From NCBI RefSeq assembly GCF_000955975.1, contig NZ_JYJF01000125.1, forward strand, positions 1 through 19,090: 19,090 bases of DNA, given 5' to 3'. The notes beneath the pieces are model-generated. The model was not told the DNA's origin, made no database searches, and saw only the letters and a program-made list of their open reading frames with translations. Shown one piece after another: positions 6,876-14,271 of this stretch (position 1 is the stretch's first letter; each line of letters starts with the position of its first letter). The DNA is from Saccharothrix sp. ST-888. Its GTDB lineage: Bacteria > Actinomycetota > Actinomycetes > Streptomycetales > Streptomycetaceae. Made by a program: the position numbers and the translations under genes.

Positions 6876-7514
6876 GTGACGTTCCCGCAGATGCAGATGC
6901 CTGGCCTCATGGCGCCGCACGCCGCCGCTGGTGACGTGCTCGGCGGCCTGGGGGACCAGGTCTACAACCGGCTGCTCAACGAGCGCATCATCTTCCTCGG
7001 CCAGCAGGTCGACGACGAGATCGCCAACAAGATCACCGCCCAGCTGCTGCTTCTGGCCGCTGACCCGGACAAGGACATCTTCCTTTACATCAACTCCCCG
7101 GGCGGCTCGATCACCGCGGGCATGGCGATCTACGACACCATGCAGTACATCAAGAACGACGTGGTGACGATCGCGATGGGCATGGCGGCCTCGATGGGCC
7201 AGTTCCTGCTCACCGCCGGCACCCCCGGCAAGCGCTTCTCGCTGCCGAACGCCAACATCCTGATGCACCAGCCCTCCGCCGGTCTCGGCGGTTCGGCCAC
7301 CGACATCAAGATCCAGGCCGAGCAGCTGCTCCGCACCAAGCGGCGGATGTCCGAGCTGATCGCGCACCACAGTGGCCAGACCTTCGAGCGCGTCACCGCG
7401 GACTCCGACCGCGACCGCTGGTTCACCCCGGAGGAGGCCATGGAGTACGGCCTGATCGACAAGATCATGCACAGCGCCGCGGACGTCCCCGGCGGCGGCG
7501 GTACCGGCGCCTGA
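6876..7514 (+). CDS. clpP1: ClpP1, ATP-dependent Clp protease proteolytic subunit
   Basis: A serine peptidase subunit of the ClpP barrel that degrades substrates unfolded by ClpX or ClpC. It has 212 residues from GTG 6876, with an AGGTGG ribosome binding site at 6866-6871 only four bases upstream. The catalytic triad is visible: Ser106 in GMAASMGQF, His131 in ILMHQP and Asp180 in DRDRWF. The 25- and 49-residue spacings equal those of E. coli ClpP. The oligomer and handle region contains YINSPGGSITAG (71-82). The first 25 residues are a propeptide-like, Met- and Pro-rich leader, and the tail is Gly-rich. It is followed after 53 bases by clpP2. In actinobacteria the two subunits commonly form a mixed ClpP1P2 complex. 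The ClgR-type operator upstream suggests stress-responsive activation. Confidence 0.97.
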   Translation: MTFPQMQMPGLMAPHAAAGDVLGGLGDQVYNRLLNERIIFLGQQVDDEIANKITAQLLLLAADPDKDIFLYINSPGGSITAGMAIYDTMQYIKNDVVTIAMGMAASMGQFLLTAGTPGKRFSLPNANILMHQPSAGLGGSATDIKIQAEQLLRTKRRMSELIAHHSGQTFERVTADSDRDRWFTPEEAMEYGLIDKIMHSAADVPGGGGTGA

Positions 7515-7567
7515 GCGCCGCCCGCATCCCCACCTCGTCCCGTACGCACTCGGAGGCCAAGAATCCC

Positions 7568-8245
7568 ATGAACACCCCCCTGACGCCCCGCGGCGAGTTC
7601 TACGGAGCCCGCTCGGAGTCCACTGCCCCGCGGGCAGAAGGCCGCTACATCGTCCCGCGCTTCGTCGAGCGCACCTCGCAGGGCATCCGCGAGTACGACC
7701 CGTACGCCAAGCTGTTCGAGGAGCGCATCATCTTCCTCGGCTCGCAGGTGGACGACGTCTCGGCCAACGACATCATGGCCCAGCTGCTCTGCCTGGAGTC
7801 GATGGACCCGGACCGCGAGATCCAGATGTACATCAACTCGCCGGGCGGCTCCTTCACCGCGCTGACGGCGATCTACGACACGATGCAGTACGTGAAGCCG
7901 GACATCACCACGGTCTGCATGGGCCAGGCGGCCTCCGCCGCCGCGGTGCTGCTGGCCGCCGGTACGCCCGGCAAGCGGATGGCGCTGCCGAACGCCCGGA
8001 TCCTGATCCACCAGCCGTACACCGAGACCGGCCGCGGCCAGGTGTCCGACCTGGAGATCCAGGCGAAGGAGATCTTCCGGATGCGCGAGCAGCTGGAGGA
8101 GATGCTGGCCAAGCACTCCAACAAGGACATCGCGCAGGTCCGTGACGACATCGAGCGCGACAAGATCCTGACGGCCGAGGAGGCCCTGGAGTACGGGCTG
8201 ATCGACCAGATCATCTCGACCCGCAAGACCTCGCTGACCGACTGA
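7568..8245 (+). CDS. clpP2: ClpP2, ATP-dependent Clp protease proteolytic subunit
   Basis: The second ClpP subunit, 225 residues, from ATG 7568 with GGAGG (7552-7556) upstream. The triad is Ser123 in GQAASAAAV, His148 in ILIHQP and Asp198 in IERDKI. The SPGGSFTALTAIYDTMQ segment (91-107) is the usual handle region. The roughly 45-residue N-terminal extension (RGEFYGARSES to YIVPRFVERTSQGIREYDPY) is longer than in ClpP1 and is probably processed. There is no terminator between clpP1 and clpP2, so they should be cotranscribed from the promoter near 6780. A strong hairpin follows the stop and separates the pair from clpX. Confidence 0.97.
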   Translation: MNTPLTPRGEFYGARSESTAPRAEGRYIVPRFVERTSQGIREYDPYAKLFEERIIFLGSQVDDVSANDIMAQLLCLESMDPDREIQMYINSPGGSFTALTAIYDTMQYVKPDITTVCMGQAASAAAVLLAAGTPGKRMALPNARILIHQPYTETGRGQVSDLEIQAKEIFRMREQLEEMLAKHSNKDIAQVRDDIERDKILTAEEALEYGLIDQIISTRKTSLTD

Positions 8246-8257
8246 CCTCGGCAGCCC

Positions 8258-8304
8258 CGGGGCGGGGCGTACACCATGACTCACGTGATGTACGCCCCGC
8301 CCCG
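8258..8304 (+). terminator. 16-bp hairpin between clpP2 and clpX
   Basis: Arms CGGGGCGGGGCGTACA (8258-8273) and TGTACGCCCCGCCCCG (8289-8304) are perfectly complementary. After one mismatch, four further pairs extend the stem to a 5-base loop. TTCTGTTCC follows. It very likely ends the clpP1-clpP2 transcript. Confidence 0.85.
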
Positions 8305-8540
8305 TTCTGTTCCTTCCGGGCCCGTGGGCCCGGCACAATCAGGTGCGGGCCTCATGCCCGCGAGACGGCATCTGTTCGGTATCAATTCGCCCAGGGCGTA
8401 GGGCAGAGCAGTCGAAGTCGGCGGATTCACCGGCTCAGCAGAGTACCGTCGGATAGCGAGACCGACCGCCGACGGCGCAGCCGGTCCACAGCACCAGGCC
8501 CCGGACCCCCGCGGGGCCCCTGGCGAAGGGGAAGCACCTC
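8305..8540 (+). promoter_or_regulatory. clpX upstream region
   Basis: The region holds several short inverted repeats: CCGGGCCC/GGGCCCGG near 8316-8333, GCGGGC/GCCCGC near 8343-8359, and a C/G-rich hairpin at about 8494-8523 directly before the start region. Because a strong terminator precedes it, a clpX promoter should lie here. TAGGGC near 8399 and TACCGT near 8444 are possible -10 boxes, but none is convincing. The ribosome binding site AAGGGGAA is at 8526-8533. Confidence 0.4.
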
Positions 8541-9830
8541 GTGGCACGCATCGGAGACGGTGGCGACCTGCTCAAGTGCTCGTTCTGCGGCAAGTCGCAG
8601 AAGCAGGTGAAGAAGCTGATCGCCGGGCCAGGCGTGTACATCTGCGACGAGTGCATCGACCTGTGCAACGAGATCATCGAGGAGGAGCTCGCGGAGAGCT
8701 CCGAGGTGCGCTTCGAGGAGCTCCCGAAGCCGCGCGAGATCTACGAGTTCCTCGATCAGTACGTGGTCGGCCAGGACTTGGCGAAGAAGGCGCTGTCCGT
8801 CGCGGTCTACAACCACTACAAGCGGGTCCAGGCGGGCGAGGCCGGCCGCAGTGGCGGGAACGGCCGCGAGGACGCGATCGAGCTGGCCAAGTCCAACATC
8901 CTGCTGCTCGGCCCGACCGGCTCCGGCAAGACGCTGCTCGCGCAGACCCTGGCCCGGATGCTCAACGTGCCGTTCGCGATCGCCGACGCCACCGCGCTCA
9001 CCGAGGCGGGCTATGTCGGCGAGGACGTCGAGAACATCCTGCTGAAGCTGATCCAGGCGGCCGACTACGACGTCAAGAAGGCCGAGACGGGGATCATCTA
9101 CATCGACGAGATCGACAAGGTCGCCCGCAAGAGCGAGAACCCGTCGATCACCCGTGACGTCTCCGGTGAGGGCGTCCAGCAGGCGCTGCTGAAGATCCTG
9201 GAGGGCACCACCGCCTCGGTGCCTCCGCAGGGCGGACGCAAGCACCCGCACCAGGAGTTCATCCAGATCGACACCACCAACGTGCTGTTCATCGTGGGTG
9301 GTGCGTTCGCCGGTCTGGAGCGGATCATCGAGGGCCGCGCGGGTGCCAAGGGCATCGGCTTCGGCGCCAACATCCGCTCCAAGCGGGAGCAGGACGCCAG
9401 CGACCACTTCCGTCAGGTGATGCCGGAGGACTTGGTGAAGTTCGGGATGATCCCCGAGTTCATCGGCCGGCTGCCCGTGATCACCAGCGTGCACAACCTG
9501 GACCGCGAGGCGCTGCTGCAGATCCTCACCGAGCCGAAGAACGCGCTGGTCAAGCAGTACCGCAAGCTCTTCGAACTGGACGGCGTGGAGCTGGAGTTCA
9601 CCCGGGACGCGCTGGAGGCCATCGCCGACCAGGCGATCCTGCGCGGCACCGGCGCGCGCGGCCTGCGGGCGATCATGGAGGAGGTGCTGATGTCCGTGAT
9701 GTACGAGGTTCCCTCGCGCCAGGACGTCGCCCGCGTGGTCGTCACCGGGGACGTGGTCTCCAAGCACGCCATCCCGACCCTGGTCCCGCGCGACATGATC
9801 AAGCGTGAGCGCCGCGACAAGAGCGCCTGA
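8541..9830 (+). CDS. clpX: ClpX, AAA+ unfoldase of the ClpXP protease
   Basis: ClpX unfolds tagged proteins by ATP hydrolysis and feeds them into the ClpP barrel. It has 429 residues from GTG 8541, preceded by AAGGGGAA. The N-terminal zinc-binding domain has Cys13, Cys16, Cys35 and Cys38 (CSFC and CDEC). Walker A is GPTGSGKT at 124-131 and the pore loop GYVGED at 158-163. Walker B is IIYIDEID at 185-192. The ClpP-binding IGF tripeptide is at 272-274, and the sensor-2 region GTGARGLR lies near the C-terminus. All key residues are present and the length is normal. It sits directly after clpP1 and clpP2 but appears to be transcribed separately. Confidence 0.98.
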   Translation: MARIGDGGDLLKCSFCGKSQKQVKKLIAGPGVYICDECIDLCNEIIEEELAESSEVRFEELPKPREIYEFLDQYVVGQDLAKKALSVAVYNHYKRVQAGEAGRSGGNGREDAIELAKSNILLLGPTGSGKTLLAQTLARMLNVPFAIADATALTEAGYVGEDVENILLKLIQAADYDVKKAETGIIYIDEIDKVARKSENPSITRDVSGEGVQQALLKILEGTTASVPPQGGRKHPHQEFIQIDTTNVLFIVGGAFAGLERIIEGRAGAKGIGFGANIRSKREQDASDHFRQVMPEDLVKFGMIPEFIGRLPVITSVHNLDREALLQILTEPKNALVKQYRKLFELDGVELEFTRDALEAIADQAILRGTGARGLRAIMEEVLMSVMYEVPSRQDVARVVVTGDVVSKHAIPTLVPRDMIKRERRDKSA

Positions 9831-9835
9831 CACCC

Positions 9836-9884
9836 GACACCGAAGGGGCCCCGCCGAGTTGGTCGGCGGGGCCCCTTCGCTGTC
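9836..9884 (+). terminator. 17-bp hairpin terminator after clpX
   Basis: Arms 9841-9857 and 9863-9879 pair perfectly over 17 bp with a GTTGG loop. A further GACA/TGTC pairing outside one mismatch extends the stem. It begins eleven bases after the clpX stop, while the convergent gene has its own hairpin at 10009-10053. Confidence 0.9.
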
Positions 9885-10008
9885 GGGGTGTTACTTCTGG
9901 ACCTCGGAGATCACAGTGATCACGTCGAAGCCGTGACGGGTGCCGCCGAGCCTCGCGCCCTGAACGCGGTCTCCGGCTGCTGGTCGGGGAACAGCAGCCG
10001 GCCCCGGC

Positions 10009-10053
10009 CGCCGGCCACGGCACGGCCCTGCGGTGGCCGTGCCGTGGCCGGCG
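10009..10053 (-). terminator. 19-bp hairpin terminator of the leftward PQ-rich protein gene
   Basis: Arms 10009-10027 and 10035-10053 are perfectly complementary over 19 bp with a 7-base loop (10028-10034). The hairpin begins six bases after the TAG stop of the leftward gene, so it should end that transcript. Confidence 0.88.
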
Positions 10054-10058
10054 ACGTG

Positions 10059-10937
10059 CTACTTCGCGACGACCATCGCGTCGCGGATCGCGCGGGCCTG
10101 GTCGGCCGCCTCGGACGGCGACAGCTGCGTGGCGGCACCGGTCAGCGAGATGTGGGTGAAGGTGACCGAGCCGGCGGTCGAGTGGTTGGCCCAGATGCAG
10201 ACCGGGATGTCGAAGCCGCTGGAGGTGGCGACACCGCAGGAGAGCTTGCCGCCCGGGTCCTTGCCGTCCTGGGCGTCGACCGAGGCCAGCGGCGTCTTCC
10301 AGGTCATCTTGCCGGTGGCGGTGATCTGGCTGCCGGCGTCGTTGATGAACGTCGCCGGGTTGTCGAGCGTGCCGTAGGAGCCACCGATGGTGATCATGTC
10401 GGTGCTGTCCGCGCCCTTGCTGTACGTGGCGAGCACACCGCCCGCGTACGAGGTGACACCGTGGTTGCTGACGCCGGAGGCGTTGCCGGGCTGGTCCTTG
10501 GCCGACTTCTGCACATAGCCGCCGGGCAGGCTGGCCGGGGCGGAGAGCTTGTACTGGCCCGCCGTGGAGCTGCCGGGCCCGGTGCCACCCTTGCCGCCCA
10601 TCAGCGCGAACGCGGCGATACCGCCGCCGCCCAGTACCACCGCGCCGATCACCAGGCCGACGATCAGTCCGGTGTTGCTCTTGCGCGGCGCGGGCGGCTG
10701 TCCGTACTGCGGGGGCTGCGGCGCGCCGTACTGGGGCGGCTGCTGCCCGTACTGGGGCGGCTGGGGCGCCCCGTACTGCGGTGCGGGCGGCTGCTGCGGG
10801 TACCCGTACTGGGGTTGCTGCGGTGCGCCGTACTGGGGCGCCGCCGGCGGCTGGCCGTAGGGCGGCTGACCCTGCGGGGGCTGCCCGTACGGTTGCTGCG
10901 GCTGGCCCTGCGGATACTGCTGCCCTTGGCCGTACAT
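10059..10937 (-). CDS. Membrane-anchored protein with Pro/Gln/Tyr/Gly-rich repeat tail, unknown function
   Basis: A 292-residue leftward gene starting at ATG 10937, with GGGGGAG (complement of about 10949-10955) some eleven bases upstream. Residues 1-84 form a low-complexity tail made of PQYG, APQPPQYG and PPYGQP units. One transmembrane helix (about 89-113, LIVGLVIGAVVLGGGGIAAFAL) follows after the basic RK at 85-86, then an extracytoplasmic domain of about 175 residues. The likely topology is repeat tail inside, domain outside. The outer domain has two cysteines (234 in KLSCGV, 247 in VCIWAN) that could form a disulfide, and ends in SEAADQARAIRDAMV. This layout is common among actinobacterial surface proteins of unknown role. 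A similar gene stands between clpX and valS in other streptomycetes as I remember it. I do not assign a function. Confidence 0.85.
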   Translation of the reverse strand: MYGQGQQYPQGQPQQPYGQPPQGQPPYGQPPAAPQYGAPQQPQYGYPQQPPAPQYGAPQPPQYGQQPPQYGAPQPPQYGQPPAPRKSNTGLIVGLVIGAVVLGGGGIAAFALMGGKGGTGPGSSTAGQYKLSAPASLPGGYVQKSAKDQPGNASGVSNHGVTSYAGGVLATYSKGADSTDMITIGGSYGTLDNPATFINDAGSQITATGKMTWKTPLASVDAQDGKDPGGKLSCGVATSSGFDIPVCIWANHSTAGSVTFTHISLTGAATQLSPSEAADQARAIRDAMVVAK

Positions 10938-11116
10938 CGGCTTCGCTCTCCCCCACCGCGTCCGCGGCCTGTGTCTGGCATACGTCTGTCGTCGTCACCC
11001 GTACAAACGGGTGCACGAGTATCGGGCACGGTACCGTACCGGAGTGTCGGCCCGTCGGAGTGGCCCACCCGCAATGCGTTAGTAAGGCGCCCTCCGGCAT
11101 ACGTAAACTGTGCGTC
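10938..11116. promoter_or_regulatory. Divergent promoter region; leaderless-type valS promoter
   Basis: TAAACT at 11104-11109 is a -10 box whose expected start point falls on the valS GTG at 11117. No Shine-Dalgarno sequence is present, so valS is probably translated from a leaderless mRNA. The -35 is weak (TTAGTA near 11079-11084). The region also contains two inverted repeats: CACCCGT/ACGGGTG (10996-11002 with 11007-11013, 4-base loop) and GGTAC-C-GTACC (11030-11040). These could be operators for either divergent gene. There is no T-box structure. Confidence 0.6.
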
Positions 11117-13756
11117 GTGACCGACACGACGAACCAGCGCCCCGACGCCTCCCACCCCGGGGACAACGCAGCCACCCTTCCGACGACCTATGCTCCGGCC
11201 GAGGTAGAGGGCGAGCTGTACGAGCGCTGGGTGGACCGCGGTTACTTCACCGCCGACGCGAAGAGCGACAAGCCCGCGTACACCATCGTCATCCCGCCGC
11301 CGAACGTCACCGGTGCCCTGCACCTGGGCCACGCCTTCCAGCACACGCTGATGGACGCACTGACCCGCCGCAAGCGCATGCAGGGCTACGAGACGCTCTG
11401 GCTGCCCGGCATGGACCACGCCGGTATCGCCACCCAGAACAAGGTGGAGCAGCAGCTCGCCGAGTCCAACCTCTCCCGCCACGACCTGGGCCGCGAGGCC
11501 TTCGTCGAGAAGGTCTGGGAGTGGAAGGAGAACTACGGCGGCAGGATCCTCGGCCAGATGCGCCGCCTCGGCGACGGCGTCGACTGGTCCCGTGAGCGCT
11601 TCACCATGGACGAGGGCCTCTCGAAGGCCGTCCAGACCATCTTCAAGAAGCTCTTCGACGACGGCCTGATCTACCGCGCCGAGCGCATCATCAACTGGTG
11701 CCCGCGCTGCCTCACCGCGCTCTCCGACATCGAGGTCGAGCACGAGGACAGCCCCGGCGAGCTGGTCTCGATCCGCTACGGCGAGGGTGACGACTCGGTC
11801 GTCGTCGCCACCACCCGCGCCGAGACGATGCTGGGTGACACCGCGATCGCCGTCCACCCGGAGGACGAGCGCTACGCGCACCTGGTCGGCCGCACCGTCA
11901 AGCTGCCGCTGACGGACCGTGAGATCCCGGTCGTCGCCGACACTCACGTCGACCCGGAGTTCGGCACCGGCGCCGTCAAGGTGACCCCGGCGCACGACCC
12001 CAACGACTTCGCCATCGGCCAGCGCCACGGCCTGCCGTCGATGACCGTCATGGACGAGCACGGCGTGATCACCGTCCACGGCCCGTTCCTCGGCCTGGAC
12101 CGCCTGGAGGCCCGCTCGGCCGTGGTCGGCGCACTGCGCGAGCAGGGGCGGATCGTCGAGGAGAAGCGCCCCTACATGCACGCCGTCGGCCACTGCTCGC
12201 GCTGCCACACGGTGGTCGAGCCGCGGCTGTCGCTGCAGTGGTGGGTCAAGGTCGAGCCGCTGGCGCAGGAGGCCGGCAACGCGGTGCGGGACGGCCGGGT
12301 GCAGATCCACCCGAAGGAGCTGGAGGGCCGCTACTTCTCCTGGGTCGACAACATGCACGACTGGTGCATCTCCCGCCAGCTCTGGTGGGGCCACCGGATC
12401 CCGGTCTGGTACGGCCCCGAGGGCCAGGTCGTGTGCGTCGGCCCGAACGAGGAGCCGCCGGCCGGCGAGGGCTGGCACCAGGACCCGGACGTCCTGGACA
12501 CCTGGTTCTCCAGCGGCCTGTGGCCGTTCTCCACGCTGGGCTGGCCGGAGCAGACCCAGGACCTGGAGAAGTTCTACGCCACCGACGTCCTGCTCACCGG
12601 CCACGACATCATCTTCTTCTGGGTCGCCCGGATGATGATGTTCGGCCTGTACGCGATGGACGGCAAGGCGCCGTTCCACACCATCGCGCTGACCGGCCTG
12701 GTCCGCGACCAGTTCGGCAAGAAGATGTCCAAGTCCTCCGGCACCGCCGTCGACCCGCTCGACTGGATGGACGCCTATGGCGCGGACGCCGTCCGCTTCA
12801 CCCTGGCCCGCGGCGCCAACCCCGGCGCAGACGTGCCGATCGGCGAGGACTGGGTCCAGGGCTCGCGCAACTTCTGCAACAAGATCTGGAACGCCACCCG
12901 CTTCGCCTTGATGAACGGCGCGACGATCGAGGGCGAGCTGCCCGCCGCCGAGCAGCTGACGGCCGCCGACCGCTGGATCCTCTCCCGGCTCAACGCGACG
13001 GTCGCCGAGGCCGACGCGCTGTACGACGACTACCAGTTCGCCAAGCTGGCCGACCTGCTGTTCCACTTCGCCTGGGACGAGGTCTTCGACTGGTACGTCG
13101 AGCTCTCCAAGACCACCCTGGCCAAGGGCGGCGCGCAGGCCGACGCCTCGCGCCGGGTGCTCGGCGAGGTCCTGGACGTCACGCTGCGCCTGCTCCACCC
13201 GGTGGTCCCGTTCGTCACCGACACCCTGTGGACCACGCTCACCGGCGCCGAGTCGCTGGTGGTCACCGAGTGGCCCAAGGACAGCGGCTTCCGGGACGCG
13301 GCGGCCGAGTCGGAGATCGCCACCCTGCAGCAGGTCGTCACCGAGGTCCGCCGGTTCCGTTCGGACCAGGGCCTGAAGCCGGGGCAGCGCGTCCCGGCCC
13401 AGCTGGAGCTGGCCGGCACCGTGCTCGTCCCGCACGAGGACGCGATCCGCTCGCTGCTGCGCCTGACCGAGCCGGAGGCCGGCTTCCACGCCACCGCCTC
13501 GCTGCCGGTCGCCGGTGCCACCGTGGCCCTGGACCTCTCCGGCACCATCGACGTCGCGGCCGAGCGCAAGCGCCTGGCCAAGGACCTTGCGGCGGCCGAG
13601 AAGGAGAAGGCGCAGACCTCCGGCAAGCTCGGCAACGAGGCCTTCCTGGCCAAGGCCCCGGACGACGTGGTCGCCAAGATCCGCACCCGCCAGGCCGCCG
13701 CCGAGGCCGACATCGCCCGGATCACCGCCCAGTTGGCCTCGCTGCCGCAGGGCTGA
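11117..13756 (+). CDS. valS: Valyl-tRNA synthetase
   Basis: A class I aminoacyl-tRNA synthetase that charges tRNA-Val and edits mischarged threonine. It has 879 residues from GTG 11117, chosen because the upstream -10 box places the transcript start on this codon. The nucleotide-binding HIGH motif is HLGH at 69-72 (NVTGALHLGHAFQ). The editing domain contains VVATTRAETMLGDTA and FGTGAVKVTPAHDPND. KMSKS is at 536-540. The anticodon-binding domain (RLNATVAEADALYDDYQF onward) follows, and the C-terminal coiled-coil arm spans about 810-879 (AAERKRLAKDL to ARITAQLASL). The length fits the family. A strong hairpin follows the stop. Confidence 0.97.
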   Translation: MTDTTNQRPDASHPGDNAATLPTTYAPAEVEGELYERWVDRGYFTADAKSDKPAYTIVIPPPNVTGALHLGHAFQHTLMDALTRRKRMQGYETLWLPGMDHAGIATQNKVEQQLAESNLSRHDLGREAFVEKVWEWKENYGGRILGQMRRLGDGVDWSRERFTMDEGLSKAVQTIFKKLFDDGLIYRAERIINWCPRCLTALSDIEVEHEDSPGELVSIRYGEGDDSVVVATTRAETMLGDTAIAVHPEDERYAHLVGRTVKLPLTDREIPVVADTHVDPEFGTGAVKVTPAHDPNDFAIGQRHGLPSMTVMDEHGVITVHGPFLGLDRLEARSAVVGALREQGRIVEEKRPYMHAVGHCSRCHTVVEPRLSLQWWVKVEPLAQEAGNAVRDGRVQIHPKELEGRYFSWVDNMHDWCISRQLWWGHRIPVWYGPEGQVVCVGPNEEPPAGEGWHQDPDVLDTWFSSGLWPFSTLGWPEQTQDLEKFYATDVLLTGHDIIFFWVARMMMFGLYAMDGKAPFHTIALTGLVRDQFGKKMSKSSGTAVDPLDWMDAYGADAVRFTLARGANPGADVPIGEDWVQGSRNFCNKIWNATRFALMNGATIEGELPAAEQLTAADRWILSRLNATVAEADALYDDYQFAKLADLLFHFAWDEVFDWYVELSKTTLAKGGAQADASRRVLGEVLDVTLRLLHPVVPFVTDTLWTTLTGAESLVVTEWPKDSGFRDAAAESEIATLQQVVTEVRRFRSDQGLKPGQRVPAQLELAGTVLVPHEDAIRSLLRLTEPEAGFHATASLPVAGATVALDLSGTIDVAAERKRLAKDLAAAEKEKAQTSGKLGNEAFLAKAPDDVVAKIRTRQAAAEADIARITAQLASLPQG

Positions 13757-13773
13757 TTCCCACCCGGCACTCC

Positions 13774-13817
13774 CGAGGGCCGTACCACCCGCTCACCCGC
13801 GGGCGGTACGGCCCTCG
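13774..13817 (+). terminator. Hairpin terminator after valS
   Basis: Arms CGAGGGCCGTACC (13774-13786) and GGTACGGCCCTCG (13805-13817) pair over 13 bp. After one mismatch, CCCGC/GCGGG adds five pairs around a 6-base loop. It lies 18 bases after the valS stop. Confidence 0.88.
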
Positions 13818-14190
13818 ACTGCTTTACGGGCAGAGGGAGTTGAAGAAAGGGAGGGCTAAAGACCGGTGGGCTTAGGGGATTTGACCAGGCTGCCATTCGG
13901 CAGTGCGGCGACAGTTCCTGATAGCCCGTTCGGCCGAATTCCCCGACGGTCCCACCGAAGGCGGATGTGCACGAAGAGTTGGAAACGGCACAAGAGTCGA
14001 CTACTCGGGAGAGTGGGCAGGTCCCCCGGCCGGCGGCGGTCGGCTGCCGGTGTGCGGGATGCGCCGCTGCGGCCGAGTCCACCGAGTCGGCGGACGGACT
14101 GCCGACCGTAATTGAGGGGATACCCGTCCCATTCCCGGGTATTGCCTTCCAGTGGAAGTCCCGTTGTCGTCCGCGCCTGTTACCCGCGCG
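13818..14190. other. Intergenic stretch with weak coding signal
   Basis: This stretch between the valS terminator and the inverted repeat at 14191 is visibly less GC-rich in places (13830-13990 and 14100-14210) than the flanking genes. A frame from GTG 13967 to 14281 (104 codons) is open and begins VHEELETAQESTTRESGQ. It shows no sustained third-position GC preference, contains a TTA codon and overlaps the next gene's start, so I do not call it. The region may be a decayed gene or the residue of an insertion. Confidence 0.4.
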
Positions 14191-14216
14191 AGTTCACCGA
14201 ATTTTGCAGGTGAACT
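14191..14216. promoter_or_regulatory. Operator-like inverted repeat upstream of the 177-residue gene
   Basis: AGTTCACC (14191-14198) and GGTGAACT (14209-14216) are perfect 8-bp inverted repeats separated by ten A/T-rich bases. The half-site centres are 18 bp apart, a spacing suited to a dimeric regulator. The site ends four bases before TACGGT (14220-14225), a possible -10 box, and 55 bases before the GTG start. An RNA hairpin role is possible but less likely, as it lies at or before the predicted transcript start. Confidence 0.55.
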
Positions 14217-14271
14217 GTGTACGGTGTGCAGGAGTTCAGCAGCGGGTGTTGCGACGGACGGAGGGCACGGC

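Noticed and set aside
10938..11116. Possible T-box riboswitch before valS
   Set aside because: The -10 box sits next to the GTG start, leaving no leader, and no T-box sequence is seen.
14152..14271. 40-codon N-terminal extension of the 177-residue hypothetical protein
   Set aside because: It crosses the inverted repeat and possible -10 box, and GTG 14272 has a well-spaced GGAGG.
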